This document shows positions 10,257 through 21,023 of a DNA stretch of 64,000 nucleotides, piece after piece. Position 1 is the first letter of the stretch; each line of letters begins with the position of its first letter. Below the pieces are notes generated by a model that saw nothing but the letters and a program-made list of their open reading frames with translations, did no database searches and was not told the DNA's origin. The position numbers were made by a program, and so were the translations under genes. The DNA comes from Meconema thalassinum (taxonomy: Eukaryota > Arthropoda > Insecta > Orthoptera > Tettigoniidae): NCBI GenBank assembly GCA_946902985.2, contig OX336395.1, forward strand, positions 290,961,065 to 291,025,064, in the 5' to 3' direction.

Positions 10257-11890
10257 GCATACATCCACCACCTTGAAACTATTTGGCTGATGACCTTTTG
10301 GTTTGGTAAATAGACGCGTCCTGCTTTAAGTTAGATTGTTGCAAAATTTGTTAGAGATTGAATGATTATGTTAGCCGTAATTTAATTTAAGCTTAGAACA
10401 TTTGGGTGGGCGCCATTCCTTTCTTGTTATGATGGCGGTGATACACAACATGACACTAAGTTGCACTTTCCTAGTGCTACCTCTGTACCAAAGGTGGTTC
10501 GATTTTGGTTCAGTTGTGTTTGAATTGATAGGGGGAATCGATTTGCACACATACATGGCCGCCATCTGCAAACTATTGGGCTGATGACCTTGTAGTTTGG
10601 TCAAAATATGCTTCCCACAAAAGATTACCTGTTGCAAAATTTAGTAGAGATCAGATGATTAGGTTGGTCGTATTTTGCTTTAAGCCTTTAACATTTGGGT
10701 GACCGCCATTAGGTTTCCGTCAAGATGGTGGCGATATAAAACATGGCACTGAAGTGCCCTTTGCTAGTGCTACCTCTATACCAAATTTTGGTCAATTCTA
10801 TTTCACCCTGTTTGAATTGATATGGGGAATCGATTTGCACACCTACATGGCCGCTATCTGCAAACTATTGGGTTGATGACCTTGTAGTTTGGTCAAAAGA
10901 TGCGGCCCTCGTAAAGGTATGTCGTTGCAAAACTTGGTAGAGATCAGATGATTAGGTTGGTCGTAATTTGATTTAAGCTTTTAACATTGGGGTGGACGCC
11001 ATTGCGTTTCCGTCAAGATGGCGGCAATATAAATCATGACACTGAGGTCCAACTTGCTAGTGCTACCTCTGTACCAAATTTCGCTCAATTCGGTTTTACC
11101 GTGTTTGGATTGATAGGGGAAAACGATTTGCGCACATACATGGCCACCATATGCAAACTATTGGGCTCATGACCTTGTAGTTTGGGTGGCCGCCATTACA
11201 TTTCCGTCAAGATGGCGGTGATATAAAACATGACACTGAGGTGCCCTTTCTTAGTGCTACCTCTATACCAAATTTCGTTCAATTCGGTTTCACCGTGTTT
11301 GAATTGATATGGGGAATAGATTTGTACACTTACATGGCCGCCATCAGCAAACTATTGGGCTGATGACCTAGTAATTTGTTCAAAATATGCTTCCCACATA
11401 AAGGTAAGTTGTTACAAAATTTGGTAGAGATCAGATAATTAGGTTGGTCGTAATTTGCTCTAAGATTTTAACATTTGGGTGGCCGCCATTACGTGTCCGT
11501 CAAGATGGCGGCGATATAAAACATGGCATTGAGGTGCCCTTTGCTAGTGCTACCTCTGTGCCAAATTTCGTTCAATTCGGTTTCACCGTGTTTGAATTGA
11601 TATGGGGAATCGATTTGCACACATAAATGGCCGCCATCTGCAAACTATTGGACTGATGACCTTTTAGCTTGGTCAAGGGACGCTTCTCCCAAAAAGATAT
11701 GTTGTTGAAAAATTTGGTAGAGATCAGATGATTAGGTTGGTGGTAATTTGATTTAAGCTTTTAAAATTAGGGTGGCCGCCATTACGTTTCCGTCAAGATG
11801 GCGGCGATATAAAACATGACACTGAGGTGCCCTTTGCTAGTGTTACCTCTGTACCAAATTTCGTTCAATTGGGTTTCACCGTGTTCGAAT
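10257..11890 (-). repeat. 293-bp tandem array, six partial or whole units
   Basis: The landmark TTTGGGTGG(C/A)CGCCA recurs at about 10401, 10694, 10987, 11181, 11474 and 11767. Spacing is 293 bp except for one interval of 194 bp, where a unit has lost about 99 bp. Each unit carries CAAGATGGCGGC, a GTGCTACCTCTRTACCAAAT-like stretch, GAATTGATATGGGG and CTATTGGGCTGATGACCT. Read on the minus strand, CCCC-TATCAA, AAAC-CGG-TG and CGAA-AAATTTGGTA follow the same order as in the plus-strand array at 600-640, so the two arrays look like opposite-orientation members of one family. The last unit is cut by the THAP transposon at 11891 and the sequence resumes at 13424. Confidence 0.85.
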
Positions 11891-13423
11891 AGGGATGTAT
11901 AGAACTAGCACCGATAGAGCGCACTGCTGTTGTACTGGGTAAGCGCAAGGCGCTCTTCATTTGTCTCCTGTGTTATCATGCCGCTAATATCCACGAATTT
12001 AAGTCGTTTAAATTGCTATTTTCGTGACTATGCCGAGCTATTGCAGTGTTCCGCTTTGCAAAAATCAAGGAAGCCCGTTATCGTTTCACCAATTTTAACA
12101 AAATAAAGAAATGAGGAAGAAATGGTTACATGCCATTAGAAGGAAACATTTCGGTGAAGAAAATCTGACCAAAAATATTAAAGAGTATTCCCACTCGATG
12201 ACTTCACAAAAACTGTGTTGGGCAAGTGTGATTTATAAAGGGAAATAATTCCTACCTATAAACTGATTAGACATTTCGATAACAACCACTGAATTTATGC
12301 GTTGGTATTTGAAGGTGAGAGAGCAAGATTAAAACCGGGCACTGTTCCATCGCTTTTTCCGTGGACCACGAACACAACAAATATAAGGAAGAGGCCATAC
12401 ACAAGAAAATTTCCGGATTACCACGATAAGCCTACAATATCGGAATCTGCATAAATTATCTCCATTGAAGTACGGCACAGGAAGAAATCGTCAATATACA
12501 GGAAGAAGTGAATGTAACATTTGTAACTCCCATTCTCAAAGGCTTCAATACTCGGACAAATACTTCAAGAATACATTTCACAACATTAACAGTCACAAAC
12601 GTACTATGGTTGGTTTCTTGAAATCAGAATTAATCGTCAACTTCCATCTGCCCGACGGAGAATGTGGTACCGGTAGCGACTGACTTCTACATCTTGAGAC
12701 ATAAGTTAGTCAGATGAATGGACACAGCTCGTGGCCCTAAAGCAGGGATTCTCAAACTTTCCAAAAAGTGTACCCCTAAGTCGTTTCCGAGGGGTAAAGG
12801 AGCGATTCGTATTGAGAAATTGACAAAATTACATAAGAACCAAACGTTGCGATGAATTTTCAGGTATACAATACCGGTATTAACATTCTTTGATAATGTT
12901 TACACCTTAAAACATGACAGTTTCATTTAAGGTATCAACCAAAAAAAGACATGAATCGAAGTCTATAAGCATGGGGAGCAAGTGAATATTTAAATCTCTA
13001 TTTATGATTTAAGTCTTATGGAGATATATTTATCAATATAGGCCTACAATACTCAAGAATTCTGACTCCTATTCATTATTTGAATAATAAAGCGTGTTAG
13101 AATTTTGTTATTACCGTTGTAGCCTATTAATTCTTCCTTCCTCCCACTAGTTTTCGCACCTCTAGTCCGTAGCTCATTTCGCAGCTGTTTAACGCTTAAA
13201 CGCTGAAAATCGTCCATATTATATTAGAGGATATACCTATACAATTAATTAATATAGTCTTGGAGTAATATTAGAGAAGATATAATTTACTTTAGCTTAG
13301 AAAACTTGGTCACAATCTATGCATTCCTCGCAGCTGACTGGGGGAAACATAGGACGATCGCCTTGCGCTTACCCAGTACTACACGGGCGCTATCTGGCGC
13401 GAACTTTCTCAGGCTACATCCCT
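11891..13423 (+). mobile_element. THAP-encoding DNA transposon, copy 1 (about 1.5 kb, inactive)
   Basis: The ends are imperfect terminal inverted repeats of about 60 bp. Both start AGGGATGTA inward and share TACTGGGTAAGCGCAAGGCG (left 11934-11953, right about 13357-13376 on the minus strand). The insertion lies inside the 293-bp array: flanks GTGTTCGAAT and ATTGATAGGGG rejoin to the array sequence if one AT is counted as duplicated. The body has a broken THAP exon (12030-12230) and a downstream remnant about 12320-12720. It lacks an obvious catalytic transposase domain, so it is non-autonomous or internally deleted. The superfamily is not certain; P and Kolobok transposons are known to carry THAP domains. 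Confidence 0.75.
12030..12230 (+). pseudogene. Broken THAP-domain exon, copy 1
   Basis: The frame from ATG 12030 reads MPSYCSVPLCKNQGSPLSFH and then meets a stop (TAA) where copy 2 has a proline codon. Beyond it the sequence still matches the copy 2 THAP exon, with short deletions, including near the second Cys/His pair. The downstream part (12320-12480) retains LKPGTVPSLFPW, a motif typical of the region after the THAP domain in transposon-type THAP proteins. Confidence 0.7.
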
Positions 13424-13580
13424 ATTGATAGGGGAGGGGGGTGGGGGTGGGGGGTGAGGACAGACATGCAGAGTAGGTACACACACACTTTCACAGACAC
13501 ACAATTTTTGGCCCTGTAGTGAACTCATAAGACTACTTTCATTTTTTGCAAAAATCGAAAGTAGGCTCAAAAATACGAAC
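13424..13580 (-). repeat. Leader of the 293-bp array element, with G-runs and hairpin
   Basis: On the minus strand this matches the leader of the first array: a hairpin (13564-13533), CTTATGAG, a TGTCTG-rich stretch and then a C-rich tract ending CCCCTATCAA, after which the THAP insertion and the 293-bp units follow. The C-rich tract on the plus strand is four G-runs separated by single bases (13431-13454), a strong G-quadruplex candidate. The hairpin here is nearly perfect: CTACTTTCATTTTTTGC against AAAAATCGAAAGTAG. Confidence 0.65.
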
Positions 13581-13735
13581 TTCGTCATATGACATTCTCA
13601 GTATATCATTCCTATATTCTCACGGTCAACAGATCCTTTTAAGTCTTGTGGAAGAACACTTTTATTAGTCGCTTAGAGGGGCAGATTACCTCACTTTTCC
13701 GCCCCCTTAAAACAATACAACAATAAAGATGATTA
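13581..13735. other. Spacer between array leader and THAP copy 2
   Basis: No gene. ATTAGTCGCT occurs at about 13657 and again just after the right end of THAP copy 2 (about 21620), which may be chance or may mean that copy 2 originally extended further left. Confidence 0.35.
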
Positions 13736-13818
13736 AAACTAGCACCGATAGAGCGCACTGCTGTTGTACTGGGTAAGCGCAAGGCGCTCTTCATTTGTCT
13801 CCTGTGTTCTCATGCCGC

Positions 13819-14993
13819 TAAGGCTTTTGACATGGTTCCACATGACCTCCTGTTACATAAGCTTGCAAATTTGGGCCTTGATGAAAGAGTGGTATTCTGG
13901 ATCCGGGACTTTCTCCAAAACAGAACCCAAACAGTCAAAGTTGGGGGAGTATTTTCGAAAGAGACAAAAGTCACCTCTGGAATTCCACAAGGAAGTGTAG
14001 TTGGGCCATTGTTGTTTCTTCTATATATAAACGACCTGGCAGAATATGTTAAATCGGACGACAGACTATTCGCTGACGACTGTGTAATATATAGAAAAAT
14101 CGAAAATCAAGTTGACACTGCGCTCCTCCAACAAGACTTGGAACGTATAGAATGCTGGGTTATCCAAAATAACATGAGGATAAGTGCAGAAAAAAGTAAA
14201 TGCCTGTCTTTTACTAACAGCAGAAAAGGGACAATAGCCGATTATAAATTAGGAAACAAAATTATTCCTCGAGTGGAGTCATGCAGCTATCTCGGGATTG
14301 CCATAAATAAAAGGTTACACTGGGGTCAGCACGTTGAGAGCGTTGCTAATAAGGCACAAAAGTCATTATACTTTGTTATGAGAAACATGAAGGGTAGCAG
14401 TATTCAGGCCAAAGAATTGGCTTACAAATGTCTAGTGAGACCAATTTTAGAATACGCCACGAGTGTGTGGGAGCCCTACCAATCAACTCTAACGAACAAA
14501 TTGGGGATGGTGCAAAGGAAAGCTGCAAGATTCGTACTTGGCAAATTCTCCCAAACTGATAGTGTCTCTGACATGTTAAAGTCATTGGGTTGGGAATCCC
14601 TACACAGCAGAAGACATAAAAGAAGACTCCAGGAGATGTACAAAGTATACACAGGGGAGCCGGCCTGGAATGAGTTGCGAAACAGGATGCATGATCCAGA
14701 TTATATGGGTAGGAGAGATTACGAATACAAAATTAGGCCCATAATTCAAAAACAAACTTAGCTAAGTATTCTTTTATAAACAGGGGTATTCAAACATGGA
14801 ATGAGTTACCTGAAGAAGTCTTAGAACCTTTTCCTAACAGTTTAAAAGCTTTCAAGAAGAAATTAAATGTTGCATTCAGGGAACCCAGAGACATTATGGA
14901 GAGAAATTGAGTTACAAGCAACATGTAAATATCTTGTTACCACCAGGTTTTGCCTAACTGTAACAGTACCTATTAATAAATAAATAAAATAGT
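13819..14993 (+). mobile_element. 5'-truncated jockey/CR1-type LINE inserted in THAP copy 2
   Basis: Relative to THAP copy 1, foreign sequence begins after CATGCCGCTA (13820) and ends at a TAATAAATAAATAAAAT tail (14974-14993), where copy 1 homology resumes with ATGAATTTAAG. The LINE is cut at RT motif A, the usual outcome of incomplete target-primed reverse transcription. It encodes most of the RT and the C-terminal region. A frameshift near 14757 separates the main frame from a final in-phase stretch containing RGIQTWNELPEEV. Confidence 0.8.
13832..14761 (+). pseudogene. Reverse transcriptase C-terminal fragment, about 310 aa
   Basis: Sense frame inside the truncated LINE. The reading enters from 13821 at AKAFDMVPHDLLL (RT motif A) and continues through SGIPQGSVVGPLLFLLYINDL (motif B), LFADDCVIYR (catalytic FADD), a thumb region with SYLGIAINKRLHWGQH, and LVRPILEYATSVWEPY. 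It ends early at 14761; the last 50 or so codons of the family continue in another frame to about 14910 (NELPEEV, LKAFKKKLN). The endonuclease and ORF1 are missing, so the protein would be non-functional for retrotransposition. Confidence 0.85.
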
Positions 14994-15034
14994 ATGTATG
15001 AATTTAAGTTGCTTAAATTGTTATCTTCGTGACT

Positions 15035-15235
15035 ATGCCAAGCTATTGCAGTGTTCCTCTTTGCAAAAATCAGGGAAGCCCGTTTTCGTTTCACCAATTT
15101 CCACAAAATAAAGAAATGTGGAAGAAATGGTTACGTGCTATTAGAAGGAAAATTTTCGGTGAGAAAAATCTGACCGAATATATTAAAGTGTGTTCCCATC
15201 ATTTACAACCCGATGACTTCACGAAAACTGTGTAG
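15035..15235 (+). CDS. THAP zinc-finger domain protein fragment, 66 aa (copy 2)
   Basis: This is a single complete THAP DNA-binding domain of C2CH type: CSVPLC near the start (Cys pair), SFHQFPQ, WKKWLRAIRR, and VCSHHLQPDDF at the end (second Cys and His). ATG 15035 lies five codons before the first Cys, the usual THAP start. THAP domains bind specific DNA; in transposons they recognise the element ends. The frame stops at 15235, but recognisable downstream protein continues in another phase, so this is an intact domain of a broken transposase-like gene rather than a full protein. Confidence 0.75.
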   Translation: MPSYCSVPLCKNQGSPFSFHQFPQNKEMWKKWLRAIRRKIFGEKNLTEYIKVCSHHLQPDDFTKTV

Positions 15236-15329
15236 AATAAGTGTGATTTACAAAGGGAAATAATTCCTATTTTGTACCTATAAACTGATTAGACATTTCG
15301 ATAACAACCACTGAATTTATGCGTTTGTA

Positions 15330-15644
15330 TTTGAAGGTGAGAGAGCAAGATTAAAACCGGGCGCTGTTCCATCGCTTTTTCCGTGGACCACGAACACAAC
15401 ATAAATAAGGAAGAGGCCATACACAAGAAAATTGCCGGATTATCACGATAAGCCTACAATATCGGAATCTGCAGAAATCATCTCCATTGAAGTACGGGAA
15501 GAAATCGTCAATATAGGCCTACACGAAGATGTGAATGTAACATTTCTAACTCCCATTTTCAAAGACATCAATACTCGGACAAATACTTCAAGAATAAATG
15601 TCGCAACATTAACAGTCACAAACGTGTTATGGTTGGTTCCTTGA
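15330..15644 (+). pseudogene. Region downstream of the THAP domain in copy 2
   Basis: A LKPGAVPSLFPW segment, typical of the region after the THAP domain, lies at about 15350-15385. After an in-frame stop near 15400 the frame 15432-15644 continues with MPDYHDKPTISESAEIISIE. The same stretch is present, more decayed, in copy 1 (about 12320-12640). No catalytic nuclease domain follows. It is probably the remains of the transposase N-terminal half. Confidence 0.55.
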
Positions 15645-16530
15645 AATCAGAATTAATCGTCAACTTCCATCTGCCCGACGGAGAATGTGGTAGCGACTGA
15701 CTTCTATATTCTTGAGACATAGTCAGATGAATGGAAACAGTTCGTGGTCCTAAAGCAGAGATTCTCAGACTCTTAAAAATTGTACCCCCAAGTCCTTTCC
15801 CAGGTACGGGATCGATTCTTATTGAGAAATTGACAAAATTACATCAGAGACCAAACGTTGCGATGCATTTTCGAGGTATACCGGTACAATACCGGTAGGG
15901 TATCAACTTTCTTTGATTATGTTTACCTTAAAACATGACAGTTTCATGTAAGCTATCAACCTAAAAAAAAAAAAAAAAACTTCAATCGAAGTCTATAAGC
16001 AAGGGGAGCAAGTGAATATTTAAATCTCTATTTATGATTTAAGTCTTATGGAGATATATTTATCAAGATAGGCCTACATACTCAAGTAATTGTAATCTTT
16101 AGGAGAAAGCATGCTGTCACATATTCATTATTTGAATAATAAAGCGTGTTAGAATGTTATTATTACAGCTGTATTAATTCTTCCTTCCTCCCGCTAGTTT
16201 TTTAGCGCCTCCGGTCCGTAGCTCATTTTGCAGCTGTTTAACGCTTAATCGCTGAAAATCATCCATAATATATTAGGAGATGTACCCATAGAATTAATTA
16301 GTATAGTCTTGGAGTAAAATTAGAGAAGATATAATTTACTTTAGCTTAGAAAACTCGGTCACAATTTATACATTCCGCGCCCATTCGACGATTACAGCAT
16401 TGGTTTGAGTGTACAACCTCGTTTCCAAATAAGGGCGCTAGGAAGCAGCACCAAGGCACTGTGGCAGACATAAGTTTTGTATTGATGTTAATGGAGCAGT
16501 TGTGTTTGGAATGTATTCTGAATGATTTTA

Positions 16531-16657
16531 TAATGCTGTACTGCTGCGTGCCCTTTTGTAAATCAGAACAGGGCAAGTTAGAATACCGGGCATGAGATAC
16601 CATCGCACAAATCACTGCGTGGGATGTGGTTACGTGCAATTTCCAGATAAGGTGACG
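16531..16657 (+). pseudogene. Frameshifted THAP domain, second family
   Basis: From ATG 16531 the reading MLYCCVPFCKSEQGKLE supplies the first Cys pair of a THAP domain. After a frameshift near 16590 the continuation includes HEIPSHKSLRGMWLRAISR, the characteristic middle of a THAP domain (compare FHQFP and WLRAIRR in the other family). A stop follows and the simple repeat begins soon after, so the final Cys-His pair is absent. It is clearly diverged from the THAP domain at 15035. Confidence 0.6.
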
Positions 16658-16664
16658 CAGGGGA

Positions 16665-17277
16665 AAAAATAAATAAATAAATACATACCGGTACATGAAT
16701 GAATGATTGAGTAAGTACGTGAGACAATAAATATGTAAGTAAATAAATATGTAAGTAAATAAATAATTTAAGAAATTTGTAAGTAAATACATAAGTGAAT
16801 AAATAAGCAAATAAATAATCAAATAAATAATTAAATAAATATGTAAACAAATAAATAAGAAAATAAATAATTAAATAAATAAATGTGTAAGTAAATAAGT
16901 AAATAAATATGTAAATAAATAAGTGAGTAAATAACCAAATAAATAAGTAAGTAAATAAGTAAACAAATAAATATGAAAATAAATAATTAAATAAATAAGA
17001 AAATAATTAAATAATTAAATGTGTAAGTAAATAAGTAACTAAATATGTAAGTAAATAAACAAATAAGTAAATAAATAAGTAAAAAAATAAGCAAATAAAT
17101 AAGTAAATAAATAAGTAAATAAATAGATAAGAAAATAAATAAGTTAATAAATAATTAAATAGATAAATACGTAAGTAAATAAAGAAGTAAATAAAATAAG
17201 TAAATAAATAATTAAATAAATGCATATGTAAGTAAATGAGTACATAAATATATACGTAAATAAATAAGTAAATAAAT
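16665..17277. repeat. TAAA-based interrupted microsatellite, left part
   Basis: Hundreds of bases of AAATA/AAGTAAATAAAT-like tetranucleotide repeat with scattered G and C. The minus-strand frames rich in Tyr, Leu, Phe and Ile at 16346-17225 are by-products of this repeat, not proteins. The repeat continues at 20419 after the RTE insertion. Confidence 0.85.
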
Positions 17278-17348
17278 CATCATCATCATCATCATCATCT
17301 TGCACAGTTTCCAGCCACTGGCCGGGTCTGTTTGGAACACAAGTCTCT

Positions 17349-18956
17349 TCAACGTCTTCTGTCTTCCCACCATCTCTCAGCTTCCACCCTTGTCCAGTCT
17401 TCTCCTCTCTTCTTCACGCTTTCTTCCACCTCCTTCAGCCACCTGTCTCTCGGTCTTCCTCTCGGTCTCTTTCCTTCCCACTTCGTCTCGTGTACTCTCC
17501 TGGGTATCCTCTTCTCCTCCATTCGCTTTACATGTCCATACCATCTAAGTCTAGATTTCTCTATACCATCCTGCAATGGTTCCTCCTTCATTAATTCTCT
17601 GGTCCTCTCATTTCTTATTCTGTCCATCTTTGTAGCTCCAATACTGCTTCTCAAGAACCTCATCTCACTGGCCTGTATTTTGCTCTTCTCCCTTCCTTTC
17701 ACAACCCAGGTCTCCGAGGCATACGTCAGGATAGGGACAAAGTACGTCCGATATACGCTCTTTTTGCTATTCTGAGGGACATCCTTGCTCCATAACATGC
17801 TTCTCACACTCCTCCGAAATGCTTCTGCCTGCCTCCCCCGCTCATTTATTTCTCTATCATTTCTTCCATTATCTTGTATCAGGCTTCCCAGATTCTTGAA
17901 ACTCTCCACTTTCTTCAGCTGTTCCCCACCAATTGTTATTCCCGTTGTGGTTCTTTCCTTCTTCCTTGTTGTGATCACCATCTCACTCTTATTTATGCTA
18001 AATTTCATCCCATATCCTTGTATTATTCCTTCCCACACGTCCAACTGTTCCTGTACCTCCTTGTTTCCCCAAATCATCAAATCATCTGCAAACACCATTG
18101 CTTTCATCTTTCCTTCCCCAATTACTTGTGCCACTCGGGTCATTATGTCATCCATCACCACAATGAAAAGTAACGGTGACAGTGCACTTCCTTGTTTCAG
18201 GCCGTTTCTCTGTTCCAACCAGTCTGATCTCTCTCCTCCCACTTTCACACAGCTCACGCTTCCCTTGTACATCTCCTTTATCCTCTTTATAGTCCATTTC
18301 TCTACTCCTCTATCCTCCAGGGACTTCCATACTTTGTTTCTGCATACACTGTCATATGCTTTCTCAATGTCCAGGAAGGCCATCAGTAGATCTGTTCCAT
18401 ACTCATAGTGCTGTTCTTGTAACTGCCTTACAGCAAAAATCAAATCTACTGTGGACCTTCCTGCTCTGAAGCAATGTTGTTCTTCCCTCATCCCTCCTTC
18501 TATCCTTGTCCTAATTCTCCTTTCCAAAACTTTCTCGAAGATCTTTGCACAATGACTCATCAGTGTTATTCCCCGATAGTTTCTGCAATCTGTTCTACTA
18601 CCTTTCTTGAAGATCGGGAAAATTATTCCTTTTTTCCAGTCCTCTGGGGTCTTCCTTTCCTTCCATGCTGTCCTCATCACTCGGTACAACCATTGTATCC
18701 CCACCTCTCCTGCTGCTCTCACCATCTCCACACTCAACTCATCCACACCCGGTGCCTTCCCTCCTTTCGTCTTTTTCACTGCATCTTCCACTTTCCATGT
18801 TAAGTCCTTTTCTGTTTGCAGTTCATCTTCCTCTTCCCCGATTTCTTCCTCCTCACCATCATTTCCATTTGGGTTCAGAAGTTCTTCAAAAGATTCTTTC
18901 CACATTTTCTTCAGTTCTTCCCTATTTTTTATCTCTTGTCCCCTTTTGTTCACCAT
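17349..18956 (-). pseudogene. RTE reverse transcriptase region, 535 aa
   Basis: The RT motifs read in order: KAPGVDELSVEMV (fingers), NYRGITLMSHCAKIFEKVLE, AFLDIEKAYDSV (motif A), GLKQGSALSPLLFIVVMDDI (motif B) and the catalytic VFADDLMIWG. A C-terminal domain with LTYASETWVV, RLRWYGHVKRM and RGRPRDRW follows, the signature of the RTE-like end. The frame is open for its full length, including the stop next to the 3' tail, but is disconnected from the endonuclease by upstream frameshifts. The first codons (MVNKRGQEIKN) are internal to the polyprotein rather than a real start. Confidence 0.88.
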
Positions 18957-19228
18957 TCTAACATAATCCGTAGGATCCTTCCGCCTCTTATTTTTAACAT
19001 CCCATACAGGACCTTTTTTGTACCTTCACTATCCTCCTTCATCATCTTTGTCCACTCTTCCATCCACTTTCTTCTCTCCTCACCCACTACTCTCGTCGCC
19101 TCCTTCTTTCTTTCCTGGTACCCTTCCCTTGTCTCTACCGTCCTATTTTGATACCACCTCCTAAAGGCACTATTCTTTTCCCTTACTGTATCTTTTGTCT
19201 TCTCATTCCACCATGGTGTTTCTTCCAC
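18950..19228 (-). pseudogene. RTE linker region between endonuclease and RT
   Basis: The frame contains PWWNEKTKDTVREKNSAFRRW, the highly charged linker that normally joins endonuclease to RT in this group. It overlaps the end of the endonuclease frame and meets the RT frame at 18950-18956, so one small indel at each side explains the break. Confidence 0.75.
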
Positions 19229-19965
19229 CTCTTCTTACTACTTGTCCTCCCACATACTGCTTCTGCTGCACCTACTAGTGTCTTCTTAAATCTAGCCCAT
19301 TCCTCTTCCACCCCTCTTTCTTCATCTGATGGAATTCCTTCCTTTACCATTTTGAGGTACTCGACCCTTCTATCCCCTTCTTTCAGTTTCCATATCCTTA
19401 TACGTCTTTCCTGGTTCTCAGTCCCTTTCTTCTCCTTACTCCCTCTCAGGTTCATTACCAGCAATCGATGGTCGCTATCCAGGTTTTCCGATGGTATAAC
19501 CTTGATGTCCGTGATGTTCTTATTTAGTTCTTTCTCATACAGTATATAGTCGACCACCGACTTCCTGGTCAAGTCATCACTGTACCATGTGATTGTGTGG
19601 CTCTCTCTTTTCTTAAACCAGGAGTTCCTAACTAGCAGGCTGTTCCTTTGGCAGAAGTCCAACAGTCTCTTTTCTTCCTCATTTCTTCCGCCCCAACCCT
19701 CTGGTCCTAGAACACTCTCATAACCTTCTCTTTCTCTTCCTACATGGGCATTCAGATCCCCCATAACAATCATATTTCTTCCTACCAGCTGCTTCTGCAA
19801 TTTCTCTTCAAACTCCTCCTTCTCTTCAGAGGCGCAGCCTACTTGTGGAGCATACACTTGCACTATTTCTACGGTCTCTCCCCTCAGTGCTACTTTCACT
19901 TTCATCATCCTATCACTTATTCTCCTCACTTCTTCTTTTAAACCATCTCGTACTACTACTCCCAC
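19183..19965 (-). pseudogene. RTE APE-type endonuclease, C-terminal two-thirds
   Basis: The frame carries VYAPQVGC, the catalytic GDLNAHVG, a VDYILY segment and SDHRLL, the conserved motifs of APE-type LINE endonucleases in correct order. The N-terminal strand lies upstream in 20221-19991, separated by an in-frame stop and shift near 19970-19990. It ends by frameshift into the linker. Confidence 0.85.
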
Positions 19966-19990
19966 TCCATTCCTCTTTCCCTCTTCATTC

Positions 19991-20221
19991 TCACTCCAGT
20001 TTTCTCAGTTTTCTCCTTCCTTCCCCTTTCCACTTTGTTTCTGCCAATCCCAATAAATCCAACTTCCTTCTTTCCATCATATCCACTATCTCCTCCACCT
20101 TCCCCGTCAGCGTTCTTATGTTAAAAGTTCCAAATCTTAGTCCGTGTGTACAGCCGTGTCGTCGTCTATTATATCCATCATGTCCGAGGCTCGTTCCATT
20201 CTTGAAAGCATTTGGTTTCAT
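19991..20221 (-). pseudogene. RTE endonuclease N-terminus
   Basis: LRFGTFNIRTLTGKVEEIV and LDLLGLAETKWKG are the first two conserved blocks of an RTE endonuclease (the Asn and Glu metal-site strands). The frame ends at a TGA at 19991-19993; the rest of the domain continues in another phase from about 19965. Confidence 0.8.
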
Positions 20222-20418
20222 CCACTACTGGCTTGCTGGGCCTATCGTAGCTTCACCAGAGCCCCGTTAGCCGTCACTTTTCAGGGTTCCTGTAGGACCT
20301 TCACAGCTACCGTAACGGTCCCGGGGCACACGAAGTCCCCATTGCATTTCGCCCCTACAGGCGATCCCCTACTTTGTGCCTTTGCCCGTCTCCCACGACG
20401 TGGACGAGGAGTTGGACT

Positions 20419-20895
20419 TATAAGTAAACAAATAAATAAGAAAATAAATAATTAAATACATAAATATGTAAGTAAATAAACAAATAAGTAAGTAAAGAAA
20501 TAAGTAAATAGATAAGAAAATAAATAAGTTAATAAATAATTAAATAGATAAATACGTACGTAAGTAAAGAAGTAAATAAAAAATAAGTAAATAAATAATT
20601 AAATAAATACATATGTAAGTAAATGAGTAAATAAATATATACGTGAATAAATAAATAAGTAAATAAATAAGAAAATAAATAATTAAATACATAAATATGT
20701 AAGTAAATAAACAAATAAGTAAGTAAATAAGTAAGTAAATAAATAAGCAAATAAAAAAGAAAATACATAATTAAATAAATAAACATGTAAGTAAATAAAC
20801 AAATAAGTAAATAAATACGTAAATAAATAAATAAGCAACTAAATAAGTAAATAAATAAATTTGTAAGTAAATAAATAAGTAAAAAAATAAACAAT
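20419..20895. repeat. TAAA-based interrupted microsatellite, right part
   Basis: Same AAATA/AAGTAAAT repeat as 16665-17277, resuming at the 5' end of the RTE element. The minus-strand frame at 20529-20933 is a repeat artefact. Confidence 0.85.
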
Positions 20896-20921
20896 CTGTC
20901 CAAAAAATTTGTAAAAATGTA

Positions 20922-21023
20922 TAATACAGCCATCCCAATAAGACAGGTTATCAGACAAATTCACTTCACACCCAAGTACATGGGGCTACATGACCACGAT
21001 GTTGCAAAGCCCCTAAATAAATC
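20922..21023 (+). repeat. SINE-1 tail module
   Basis: Contains AGACAGGTTATCAGACAAAT, CACACCCAAGTACATGGGGC, TACATGACCACGATGT and CAAAGCCCCTAAA in the same order as the SINE-1 3' end. No tRNA-like head lies upstream; the TAAA repeat abuts it directly. Confidence 0.65.

Larger units (their letters stand above)
17278..20417 (-). mobile_element. RTE-type non-LTR retrotransposon, nearly full length, inactive
   Basis: The element is about 3.1 kb with a short 5' region, endonuclease, RT and a (GAT)n tail (ATC repeats at 17278-17300 on the plus strand), all typical of the compact RTE group. It is inserted in the TAAA repeat, whose sequence flanks it on both sides, so a target-site duplication cannot be resolved. 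The coding region is broken at about 19990 (stop), 19190-19230 (frameshift) and 18950-18960 (frameshift). The large Ser/Phe-rich frames on the plus strand are antisense shadows. Confidence 0.85.

Noticed and set aside
16346..17225. Tyr/Leu/Phe/Ile-rich membrane-like proteins on the minus strand (also 20529-20933)
   Set aside because: They are translations of the TAAA-type microsatellite and would be seen in any frame of it.
17300..20270. Ser/Phe/Leu-rich plus-strand frames
   Set aside because: Antisense shadows of the purine-rich RTE element coding strand.
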